A stretch of 64,000 nucleotides of DNA, taken from positions 52,792 through 116,791 of the forward strand of contig CAYMJU010000086.1 in the NCBI GenBank assembly GCA_964390555.1, written 5' to 3'. The stretch is from CAVTWS01 sp964390555 (lineage in GTDB: Bacteria > Actinomycetota > Acidimicrobiia > Acidimicrobiales > SHLQ01). The position numbers and the translations under genes were made by a program. Every line of letters starts with the position of its first letter. Position 1 is the first letter of the stretch. Below, piece by piece: positions 50,760 to 58,079 of this stretch. Below the pieces are notes generated by a model. It searched no databases. It was not told the DNA's origin and saw nothing but the letters and a program-made list of their open reading frames with translations.

Positions 50760-51442
50760 CCGCGAGGTTCCGGCTCGGTCGTCGTTTCGGCACGGCCACC
50801 GAGCTCTTCGAGCTGGCGGCGGCCGACCCCCTCGACGAAGCAGCGGTGTGGGTGACCGAGGTGACGGCGCCCGCGCTGGTGATCGGCAGCGCTCAGCAGA
50901 TCGGCGAGGTCGTCGACGTCGAGGCCTGTACCCGGGCGGGCGTCGAGGTGGTCCAACGCCGTTCCGGCGGTGGTGCGGTGCTGCTGGGAACCGGTGCCGG
51001 CCTGTGGGTCGACGTTGTCGTGCCCGCCGATCACCCGAACCACGTCGATGACGTCAGCCGGTCCTTCGACTGGCTCGGAGGGGCATGGGCGAGAGCCATC
51101 AGCGCGACGCTGGGAAGGCCGGCAAGGGTGGTGGCGACGCCGCGGCGCCAGGACTTCGGCGGTCTCGTGTGCTTCGCGGGCCTTGGCCGTGGCGAGGTGG
51201 TGGATGACCGCAGCGGAGCCAAGATCGTCGGCCTCTCACAGCGCCGCACGCGGGTCGGGAGCCGGGTGTCGTGCTTGGCGGTGCTCGCGTGGGATCCGGT
51301 TGGCATCAGCTCCCTCGTCCGGATGCCTGAGGCTTGGCGCGACGAACTGGTCGACGCACTGACCAATGGCGTCGTCGGCCTGGGAGTCGAGCACCGAGAG
51401 CTGCTTCTCGAGCGGCTCACAGTCGAGCTCACCGTCACCTGA
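50732..51442 (+). CDS. lipoate-protein ligase-like (BPL/LPL fold) protein
   Basis: 236 residues. Seen: APALVIGSAQQ near residue 47, RRSGGGAVLLGTGAGLWVDV near 78, DFGGLVCFAGLGRGEVV near 136, and GAKIVGLSQRRTR (Lys in the GAKIVG adenylate-binding motif) near 161. The family transfers lipoate, octanoate or biotin to carrier proteins. Short for LplA (about 330 residues), so it lacks the accessory C-terminal domain. I chose the ATG at 50732; a TTG at 50756 is an alternative. No lipoate-dependent dehydrogenase genes are near. Confidence 0.8.
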   Translation: MGPADRPPLTARFRLGRRFGTATELFELAAADPLDEAAVWVTEVTAPALVIGSAQQIGEVVDVEACTRAGVEVVQRRSGGGAVLLGTGAGLWVDVVVPADHPNHVDDVSRSFDWLGGAWARAISATLGRPARVVATPRRQDFGGLVCFAGLGRGEVVDDRSGAKIVGLSQRRTRVGSRVSCLAVLAWDPVGISSLVRMPEAWRDELVDALTNGVVGLGVEHRELLLERLTVELTVT

Positions 51443-51508
51443 CCGGCAGCAATCACCCGCCCATTCGCGCGGAACGTGTGTTCGGTTACACGGAAAGTGA
51501 CGAAAGTC

Positions 51509-51537
51509 TTGACTGGAGGGTCGAATTGGGTTACTTT
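51509..51537 (+). promoter_or_regulatory. dcw promoter upstream of mraZ
   Basis: TTGACT (-35, 51509-51514), 17-bp spacer, TACTTT (-10, 51532-51537). It is the best -35/-10 match in the window and lies about 100 bp before the mraZ GTG. The first MraZ box overlaps the -10. Confidence 0.7.
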
Positions 51538-51571
51538 GGCTGACTATGGAGCAAGTTGGTATGCGAATGGG
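51527..51571 (+). promoter_or_regulatory. MraZ operator: 10-bp-spaced TGGN repeats
   Basis: TGG begins at 51527, 51537, 51547 and 51557, exactly 10 bp apart, as TGGGT, TGGCT, TGGAG and TGGTA, and again at 51568 as TGGGT. MraZ is known to bind TGGGN repeats separated by 5 nt upstream of its own operon. The array covers the -10 and transcription start, so autorepression is expected. Confidence 0.75.
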
Positions 51572-51639
51572 TGAAGCCCAGGTCGTAGCGACTAGCTCGG
51601 TTCGCACGAATCGTCAAGACACAGGGACAGCAACAGCCG

Positions 51640-52068
51640 GTGAAGTTCGTCGGAAAGCACGAGCACTCGATCGACGAGAACGGTCGGATCGTGCTGCCGT
51701 CGCGCTTTCGGTCCCACTTCGAGGACTCGCACGCCTACCTGAGCCTCGGACCTCGCTGTGTGACCCTCAGCCTCCCCTCGGCCTACGACGCCAAGGTCGA
51801 GCGGCTCCGATCCCTCGTGCGCGACGAGCGACTCGGGCGCGAGGCCTTCTCGACCTTTCTGGCCCGGACGGTCGAGGTGAGACCCGACCGCCAGGGTCGC
51901 TTCGTGATCCCCGAACGGCTGCGGAACGCTGCCGGGCTCCGGGGTGACGTGGTGGTGGTCGGCCAGGACGAGGAGATCGAGATCTGGGAGCGCCAACGCT
52001 GGGACGCCCTCGAGTCCTCGGCCGACGAGGAGATCATGTCGGCCCTGGAGCGAGGCCTCGGCGTATGA
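51640..52068 (+). CDS. mraZ: MraZ transcriptional regulator
   Basis: 142 residues with two AbrB-like MraZ half-domains: FVGKHEHSIDENGRIVLPSR at the N-terminus and ARTVEVRPDRQGRFVIPERL near residue 71. Forms ring-shaped oligomers that bind direct repeats in the dcw promoter. GTG start. The Shine-Dalgarno is weak. The upstream leader is about 95 nt from the predicted transcription start. First gene of the division/cell-wall cluster. Confidence 0.95.
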   Translation: MKFVGKHEHSIDENGRIVLPSRFRSHFEDSHAYLSLGPRCVTLSLPSAYDAKVERLRSLVRDERLGREAFSTFLARTVEVRPDRQGRFVIPERLRNAAGLRGDVVVVGQDEEIEIWERQRWDALESSADEEIMSALERGLGV

Positions 52069-52144
52069 CGACGAGCTATGGGACCGACGAGAAGGGCGAC
52101 CGCCTCACGAACTGAATCCGAACCGCGAACAATCGAGAGCCGTT

Positions 52145-52260
52145 CATCGGCTGTCCTCCGATCGGCAACTGGAAGGCCCCTACTCCGCCCGCTTTGCCAT
52201 TCAGTGCTCGATCGGGAGAGACAACCCGTCAGCGTCCCGCCGATCGGGGGACAGCCGATG
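52145..52260 (+). promoter_or_regulatory. structured leader RNA sequestering the rsmH start
   Basis: A 21-bp inverted repeat pairs 52145-52165 with 52240-52260 with no mismatch except one G-U. The right arm contains the GGGGGA Shine-Dalgarno (52246-52251) and the ATG (52258-52260) of rsmH. Inside the 74-nt loop are hairpin P2 (52168-52177 with 52196-52205, one mismatch) and P3 (CGGG/CCCG, 52213-52228). CGATCGGG at 52209-52216 could pair instead with the left arm. Codon third positions from 52078 to 52257 are only about 60 percent GC, far below neighbouring genes, so this spacer is not coding. An mraW RNA motif is known from actinobacteria at this place; identity is unverified. Confidence 0.7.
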
Positions 52261-53340
52261 ACCGGCTCGACCGGCGGCCCCACCGGGGCCGGGAGCCGAG
52301 CCATGTCCACATCGTCGAACCCGTACCCTGCTGACGAGCCCCCTGAGGGGGCCGGCCACGATTTCGCCCAGCGCGGCCTCGGTCACCTCGGTGGATCGTC
52401 CGGGGTCGCGTTTGTTCACGTGCCGGTGATGGTCGCCGAGATCGTCGAGGTGTTCGCAGCCATCCCGCCCGGACTCCTTCTCGATGCGACGGTCGGCGGT
52501 GGTGGCCACGCATTGGCCGTGCTGGCGACCCACGCCCATCTACGGGTGCTGGCGCTCGACCGTGACCTCACGGCGGTCACCGCAGCCCGAGCACGCCTGG
52601 CGGAATTCGACGAACGGGCGACGGTGATCCAGTCCCGATTCGATGAGGTCGCCGAGCGAGTCGATTCGGTCGGGGTGACCGCGATCAGCGGGTTCCTGTT
52701 CGATCTCGGCGTCAGCTCCCCTCAGCTCGATGATGCTCGACGGGGGTTCAGCTACCGCGCCGTGGGTCCGCTGGACATGCGGATGGACCCGCAGGGCGGA
52801 GGGACGACGGCCGCCGAACTGGTCAATGGGCTCGACATCGCAGCCCTCGCGGGGCTGCTCGAGCGATTCGGCGACGAGCGCCATGCGATGCGCATCGCCC
52901 GCGCCATAGTGGCGGCGCGACCGGTGACCACCACCGCGACCCTCGCCGACATCGTCCGCGACGCGATCCCGGCGCCCGCCCGTCGGCGCGGCGGCCACCC
53001 GGCGAAACGTACGTTCCAGGCACTGCGGATCGCGGTCAACGATGAGCTCGGGCAACTCCCGATCGCGCTCGATGCGGCGGTCACACGGCTGGCACCGGGG
53101 GGCCGAGGCGCCGTCCTCTCGTACCACTCGGGTGAAGATCGGCTGGTCAAGGCGTGCTTCAACCGGGCGGCGGGTCTCGACCTACACATCCCGCGCGGCC
53201 TGCCGGTCGAGCCCGGGGCGGGAGCGGACTACCGGATCCTGTGGCGCGGCTCGCGCTCGCCGAGCGACGCCGAGTGCCGGACCAACCGGCGTGCCGAGAG
53301 CGCGCGCCTGCGGGTGATCGAGCGCCGGGTGGCGGACTGA
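52258..53340 (+). CDS. rsmH: 16S rRNA m4C1402 methyltransferase RsmH (MraW)
   Basis: 360 residues. N-terminal linker, then FVHVPVMVAEIVEVF near residue 58, the SAM motif LLDATVGGGGHALAVL near 75, ISGFLFDLGVSSPQLDD near 143, GPLDMRMDP near 170, RTFQALRIAVNDELGQL near 251, and VLSYHSGEDRLVK near 285. Methylates N4 of C1402 in 16S rRNA. Three starts are possible: 52258 (SD GGGGGA, inside the inverted repeat), 52303 (SD GGGAG) and 52078 (poor codon use). The stop overlaps the next ATG (TGATG). Confidence 0.92.
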   Translation: MTGSTGGPTGAGSRAMSTSSNPYPADEPPEGAGHDFAQRGLGHLGGSSGVAFVHVPVMVAEIVEVFAAIPPGLLLDATVGGGGHALAVLATHAHLRVLALDRDLTAVTAARARLAEFDERATVIQSRFDEVAERVDSVGVTAISGFLFDLGVSSPQLDDARRGFSYRAVGPLDMRMDPQGGGTTAAELVNGLDIAALAGLLERFGDERHAMRIARAIVAARPVTTTATLADIVRDAIPAPARRRGGHPAKRTFQALRIAVNDELGQLPIALDAAVTRLAPGGRGAVLSYHSGEDRLVKACFNRAAGLDLHIPRGLPVEPGAGADYRILWRGSRSPSDAECRTNRRAESARLRVIERRVAD

Positions 53341-53792
53341 TGGCCGGGCGCGCCATCGCCCCAATCGAGGCGGATCGCCGGACCGACACCGGTATCGGTC
53401 GCGGCCCGGTGCTCGCTCCATCGGTGCGCGCGCCGAGGACCTCGGTGTACGCCCTCGCCGGTATATCGCTAGCGGTCATGTTCGGCGCCTTCGCGGGCAC
53501 GGTGGCGCTCCGAGCGGTGCTCGCGGAACAGCAGCACACAATCGACGATATCGGCGACCGCATCGCGCTGGAGCAAGATCGCCGGGGCGAGTTGCGCATC
53601 CTCGCCGGTCAGCTCGAATCGCCCGACCGCATTCGAGTCGCGGCGATCCGGCTCGGCCTCGTCGAGCCCGTCGAAATTCTGTTCCTGCCGCCGGTGCTGC
53701 CCGGCAACCCGGCCACAGTGCTCCCCGCCCCCGTCGGCGATCCGTTCGCGCCGACGGTATTCCCCGAGGCGACTGGGGATGGCGACTCATGA
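53340..53792 (+). CDS. ftsL: FtsL-like division protein
   Basis: 150 residues. A cytoplasmic tail of about 35 residues, one membrane span YALAGISLAVMFGAFAGTVA near residue 38, then a short coiled coil (EQQHTIDDIGDRIALEQDRR), and SPDRIRVAAIRLGLVEP, the typical FtsL/DivIC tail. Position between rsmH and ftsI is the standard place of ftsL. A bitopic component of the FtsQLB complex. TGATG coupling upstream and ATGA coupling downstream. Confidence 0.82.
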   Translation: MAGRAIAPIEADRRTDTGIGRGPVLAPSVRAPRTSVYALAGISLAVMFGAFAGTVALRAVLAEQQHTIDDIGDRIALEQDRRGELRILAGQLESPDRIRVAAIRLGLVEPVEILFLPPVLPGNPATVLPAPVGDPFAPTVFPEATGDGDS

Positions 53793-55624
53793 AGCGGTCG
53801 ATGACCGCCCGCACCAACGTTCGCCCGCTGCTCGGCATGGTGGGCGTTTTCATCGTCGCGACGATGCTCGGAGGGCGTCTGGCGTCGATACAGCTGTTGC
53901 GGCCCGATCGATTCGTCGCATGGGGCGAGGGGCAGCGGCTGACCAGCTTCGAACTGTCGGCCGACCGCGGAGCGATCGTCGATCGCAACGGTGTCGATCT
54001 GGCGGTGACTGTGCCGAGGCCTTCGATCTGGGCCGACCCAGGCTCGGTCGTCGATCCGGCGGCCACCGCTCGCCAGCTGTGCGCGGTTCTGGGTACCGAC
54101 CCGATCGTCGTCGAGGAACGGCTGACTGGCGAGGCGTCGTTCGCGTACATCGCGCGACAGGTCGACCCGGCGCTGGCGGCTGAGGTCATGGCGCTCGGGT
54201 TGGCCGGAGTGAACGTCGTCGATGAACCGAGCCGGGTGAACCCGATCGGCGGTGGGTTGGGGCGATCCCTCCTCGGCCGAGCGGGCGTCGACAATGCAGG
54301 GGTGAGCGGTCTCGAGCTTCAGTTTGCGGACATACTGTCGGGCGAGCCCGGCCGGCTCCGGGTGGAACAGAGCCTCGACGGCGGCACCATCCCCGAAGGC
54401 GTATTCGAGATCGAACCGGCCACGCCTGGTGAGACGCTGATGCTGACGATCGACCGCACCCTCCAGTTCGAGACCGAACGGCTGCTCGCTGATGCCGTGG
54501 CGCTCCACGGCGCCCGACAAGGCGTGGTCGCGGTCGCAGACGTGGAGACCGGCGAGATCCTCGCGCTCGCCAACGTGGCCGCGGGCGACGGGCTACCGCT
54601 GCGCCAGACCGGTCAGAACCTGGCCGCGACCATGATCTTCGAACCCGGGTCGATCATGAAGCCGATCACATTCGCAGGTCTCGTCGACCGGGGTCTGCTA
54701 TCGCCATCGGAGTCCTTCGACGTGCCGCCGGACTTCACGGTGTACGCCGGCACCGAGGACGAGAAGACTTTCCGGGACACTCCGCCACGCTACGAGCGGG
54801 CTTACTGGCAGCCCTACGACATCCTGGCTCACTCATCCAACGTCGGGACCATCTCGGTGGTCGAACAGCGCGCCACCGATGCCGGGTTGCACGAGAATCT
54901 GGTCGACTTCGGTTTCGGCAGCGTGACGTCGGTCGGGTTCCCGGGCGAGGGCGCCGGCATCGTGCCCCCGGTCGACAGCTGGGACGGCCTGACACCATTT
55001 ACGACGGCGATCGGACAGGGCGTTGCCGTGACACCGCTCCAGGTGCTCCAGGCCTATCTCATACTCGCGAACGACGGTTCCCTCGTACCGCCGACACTGG
55101 TCCGCGGCACCGTCTCCGAGGACGGTGTGATCACGCCGATCGCTCCCACCACACCTCGCCAGGTGGTGAACTCCGACACCGCGCGGGCGATCACCGAGAT
55201 GCTCACCGAGGTTCTCGACGTCGGATCGACGGGAGCCCAGGCTGCGGTACCCGGCTACCAGGTGGCCGGCAAGACCGGCACCGCCTGGCAGATCCTCGAG
55301 GACGGTACCTACGGCGAGGACGGCAACCGGCATTCGGTGGTCAGCTTCGCCGGCTACGCACCGGCCGAGAACCCGCAGCTCGTGGCCGTGGTCATCCTCG
55401 ATGACCCGGCCACCTTCGAGGCGTCGGGTGGCAGGGTGGCGGCGCCGTTGTTCGCCGAGGTCATGCGGCTGAGCCTGGCGAACCGCCACGTCCCCCCGCC
55501 GCAGGAGTCGATCGAGGAGCTGGCTCCGGTCGACGGGACTCGGGTGCGCGTCCTGACCACCGCCTCGATCCCCACGGCGACGACCGTGCCAACCACGTCC
55601 ACGACCACGTCCTCCGACCGATGA
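53789..55624 (+). CDS. ftsI: FtsI / PBP3 septal transpeptidase
   Basis: 611 residues, class B penicillin-binding protein. N-terminal anchor PLLGMVGVFIVATMLGGRLA, dimerisation region LSADRGAIVDRNGVDLAVTV near residue 50, transpeptidase with EPGSIMKPITF (SxxK nucleophile Ser near 288), HSSNVGT (SxN) near 349, and AGKTGTAWQ (KTGT) near 494. Thr/Pro-rich C-terminal tail (TASIPTATTVPTTSTTTSS). Crosslinks septal peptidoglycan with FtsW. ATGA overlaps on both sides. Confidence 0.95.
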   Translation: MKRSMTARTNVRPLLGMVGVFIVATMLGGRLASIQLLRPDRFVAWGEGQRLTSFELSADRGAIVDRNGVDLAVTVPRPSIWADPGSVVDPAATARQLCAVLGTDPIVVEERLTGEASFAYIARQVDPALAAEVMALGLAGVNVVDEPSRVNPIGGGLGRSLLGRAGVDNAGVSGLELQFADILSGEPGRLRVEQSLDGGTIPEGVFEIEPATPGETLMLTIDRTLQFETERLLADAVALHGARQGVVAVADVETGEILALANVAAGDGLPLRQTGQNLAATMIFEPGSIMKPITFAGLVDRGLLSPSESFDVPPDFTVYAGTEDEKTFRDTPPRYERAYWQPYDILAHSSNVGTISVVEQRATDAGLHENLVDFGFGSVTSVGFPGEGAGIVPPVDSWDGLTPFTTAIGQGVAVTPLQVLQAYLILANDGSLVPPTLVRGTVSEDGVITPIAPTTPRQVVNSDTARAITEMLTEVLDVGSTGAQAAVPGYQVAGKTGTAWQILEDGTYGEDGNRHSVVSFAGYAPAENPQLVAVVILDDPATFEASGGRVAAPLFAEVMRLSLANRHVPPPQESIEELAPVDGTRVRVLTTASIPTATTVPTTSTTTSSDR

Positions 55625-57051
55625 ACGGCCGGCGGGTGAACGAGGTCGCCGAGGAATCGCTGGCGCTGGCGGGGCTCGACCGGGGCCTCGCGGCGTCGTG
55701 GCCGACCGGACTCGTGGCCCACGGCGTGCGCCACGACTCGCGATCGGTGCTCCCGGGCGACGTGTTTTGTTGCTGTCGCGGCGACCGGAGCGATGGGCAC
55801 CGCTATGCCGCGAGCGCGGTGAAGAGTGGCGCCGTGGCCCTGGTGGTGGATCATCCGACCGGCGCCGGGGTTCCCGAGCTGGTCGTGCCCGACGTACACC
55901 GCTACCTGCCGTTCCTGGCGGCCGAGTTCTGGTCCCATCCCGCGAACGACGTCGCCGTCATCGGGGTCACCGGAACCAACGGCAAGACGACCACGTGTCA
56001 CCTGGTCGCCGAGATCGCGCGCCATGCTGGGCAGAACGCCGAGGTGATCGGGACATTGAGCGGCAACCGCACGACACCGGAGTCGACCGACCTCCAGGAA
56101 CGGCTCGCCGGGTTCCGGACCGACGGTGTGGAGCTCGTGGCGATGGAGGTCTCGTCTCATGCCCTGGTGCAGGGCCGAGTGGACGCGATGCGGTTTCGGG
56201 TTGGCGCGTTCACGAACCTCACTCCCGACCATCTCGACTACCACGTCACGATGGACGAGTACTTCCGGGCCAAGTCGATGCTGTTCGAGCCCGAGCGGAT
56301 CGACGTCGCCGTCATCGATGTGGACACCGAACCCGGTCGTCGTCTCGCCGCGCGCACCGAGGTCGCAGTGCGGCCCGTCAGCCTCGACGAGGCCGGCCCG
56401 ATCCATGTCGTGGTCGACCGCGGCTCGTTCAGCTGGCGCGGTCGACGGGTCGAGGTACCTCTCGGTGGCCGGTTCAACCTCCGCAATGCCTTGCTGGCCG
56501 CCGAGATCGCCGTGGCCGCCGGCATGGAGTCCGACGAGGTCGTCGATGCCTTGGCCGTGGCGCGTCCGGTGCCCGGCCGCTTCGAGCGCGTCGATGCCGG
56601 GCAACAATTCCAGCTCGTCGTCGACTATGCCCACACGCCCGACGGGCTCGAGAAGCTCCTCGCCACGGCCCGCGAGGTAACCCGCGGTCGGGTGATCGTC
56701 GTGTTCGGGTGCGGCGGCGACCGCGACACCGCCAAGCGTCCGCTCATGGGAGCCGTGGCCGAGAGGGGGGCGGATCTGGTCGTCGTGACGTCGGACAACC
56801 CCCGAAGCGAGGATCCGACCGCGATAATCGCGGACGTGTTGGCGGGCATGCGCTGTCGGCCGGCGGTGGTCGAGCCCGACCGGCTCGCCGCCATCGCCGC
56901 CGCCGTCGACTTGGCCGAGGCTGGGGACACCGTCCTGCTCGCCGGCAAAGGTCACGAGTCCACCCAGGAGATCGCCGGCAGGTTCCTCCCGTTCGACGAT
57001 GTGGTGGTCGCGACCGGGCTGCTCGGCGTCGGTTCGGAGAACCGGTCGTGA
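55621..57051 (+). CDS. murE: UDP-MurNAc-tripeptide synthetase MurE (meso-DAP type)
   Basis: 476 residues, Mur ligase fold. Seen: GVTGTNGKTTTCHLVAEIAR (ATP loop) near residue 115, AMEVSSHALVQGRVD near 175, FTNLTPDHLDYH near 198, and DNPRSEDPTAII near 392, where DNPR is the meso-diaminopimelate specificity motif. Adds meso-DAP to UDP-MurNAc-L-Ala-D-Glu, so the wall is of A1-gamma type. ATGA start overlap with ftsI. The stop is overlapped by the mraY GTG (GTGA), leaving no room for murF. Confidence 0.94.
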   Translation: MNGRRVNEVAEESLALAGLDRGLAASWPTGLVAHGVRHDSRSVLPGDVFCCCRGDRSDGHRYAASAVKSGAVALVVDHPTGAGVPELVVPDVHRYLPFLAAEFWSHPANDVAVIGVTGTNGKTTTCHLVAEIARHAGQNAEVIGTLSGNRTTPESTDLQERLAGFRTDGVELVAMEVSSHALVQGRVDAMRFRVGAFTNLTPDHLDYHVTMDEYFRAKSMLFEPERIDVAVIDVDTEPGRRLAARTEVAVRPVSLDEAGPIHVVVDRGSFSWRGRRVEVPLGGRFNLRNALLAAEIAVAAGMESDEVVDALAVARPVPGRFERVDAGQQFQLVVDYAHTPDGLEKLLATAREVTRGRVIVVFGCGGDRDTAKRPLMGAVAERGADLVVVTSDNPRSEDPTAIIADVLAGMRCRPAVVEPDRLAAIAAAVDLAEAGDTVLLAGKGHESTQEIAGRFLPFDDVVVATGLLGVGSENRS

Positions 57052-58079
57052 TCCGCCTGCTGTTGGCCGCCGGAGTCGCTCTCGGCGTCTCAGTTCTCCT
57101 ATCGGGCTGGCTGATCCGGTTCTTCACCCGGCACGGAATCGGCCAACCGATCCGCGACGATGGACCGGAAGGCCACCACACCAAGGCCGGCACGCCGACG
57201 ATGGGTGGGGTGGCGATCGTGATCGGGGCCCTCGTCGGCTACGTGACGTCCGATCTGTACCGCGGCATCTACACGCGCACCGGGATCATCGCCATGATGG
57301 CGATCGTCGCCGGTGGGGCGGTCGGCATGATGGACGACTGGATCAAGGTTCGCGACGAGCGCAACCTCGGTCTCAACAAGCGGGCCAAGGTGATCGGCAT
57401 GCTTGTCGTCGCGGTGGGATTCGCGGTGGCTCTCGTGTCGTTCACCAATGTCCACACCGAGCTGGCCGCAACCCGGTTCGACTCGATCGGCCTCGACCTC
57501 GGCCGCGCCGGTTGGATCGTCTGGGCGGTGCTGTTGGTCCTGGGGTCCAGCAACGCCGTCAACCTGACCGACGGTCTCGATGGCCTCGCCGCGGGATCGG
57601 CCCTGTTCAGCTTCGCGGCGTTCTGCGTGATCGCCTACTGGCAGTTCCGCCACACCGGGGTCTACGAGGTCAGCCACGCGCTCGACGTCGCGGTGGTCGC
57701 CGCCTCGATGATCGGGGGCTGTGCCGGGTTCCTCTGGTACAACGCCGCGCCGGCCCAGATCATCATGGGCGACACCGGATCGTTGGCCCTCGGGACCGGC
57801 CTGGCCTCGCTCGCTCTCGCCACCAACACCCACCTGCTCCTGCCGATAATCGGCGGGTTGTTCGTAGTCGAGACGGTCTCGGTGATCATTCAGGTCGGAT
57901 CGTTCAGGACCCGGGGTCGGCGGGTGTTCCGCATGGCGCCGATCCACCACCACTTCGAGCTCGGTGGGTGGCCCGAAACCACCGTCATCGTCCGCTTCTG
58001 GATGATGCACGGCTTGTGCGTCGCCGTCGGGCTCGGACTGTTCTACGCCGACGCCATCGATCAGGGACTGTCGGGATGA
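57048..58079 (+). CDS. mraY: phospho-MurNAc-pentapeptide transferase MraY
   Basis: 343 residues, ten-span integral membrane enzyme. Seen: KAGTPTMGGVAIVIG near residue 43, MMDDWIKVRDERNLGLNKRA (DD motif) near 96, NAVNLTDGLDGLAAG (catalytic Asp) near 168, IIMGDTGSLALGTGLASL near 237, and MAPIHHHFELGG (HHH motif) near 295. Makes lipid I from UDP-MurNAc-pentapeptide and undecaprenyl phosphate. GTG start. It directly follows murE where murF normally lies between them. Confidence 0.95.
   Translation: MIRLLLAAGVALGVSVLLSGWLIRFFTRHGIGQPIRDDGPEGHHTKAGTPTMGGVAIVIGALVGYVTSDLYRGIYTRTGIIAMMAIVAGGAVGMMDDWIKVRDERNLGLNKRAKVIGMLVVAVGFAVALVSFTNVHTELAATRFDSIGLDLGRAGWIVWAVLLVLGSSNAVNLTDGLDGLAAGSALFSFAAFCVIAYWQFRHTGVYEVSHALDVAVVAASMIGGCAGFLWYNAAPAQIIMGDTGSLALGTGLASLALATNTHLLLPIIGGLFVVETVSVIIQVGSFRTRGRRVFRMAPIHHHFELGGWPETTVIVRFWMMHGLCVAVGLGLFYADAIDQGLSG

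Noticed and set aside
52078..52257. Reading rsmH from an ATG at 52078
   Set aside because: In frame, but third codon positions are only about 60 percent GC, the predicted residues look random, and the Shine-Dalgarno is poor; the start at 52258 or 52303 is better.
55354..56955. 533-residue open frame antisense to ftsI and murE
   Set aside because: It lies opposite two certain genes with clear catalytic motifs; long antisense frames are expected at this GC content, and the product has no recognisable domain.
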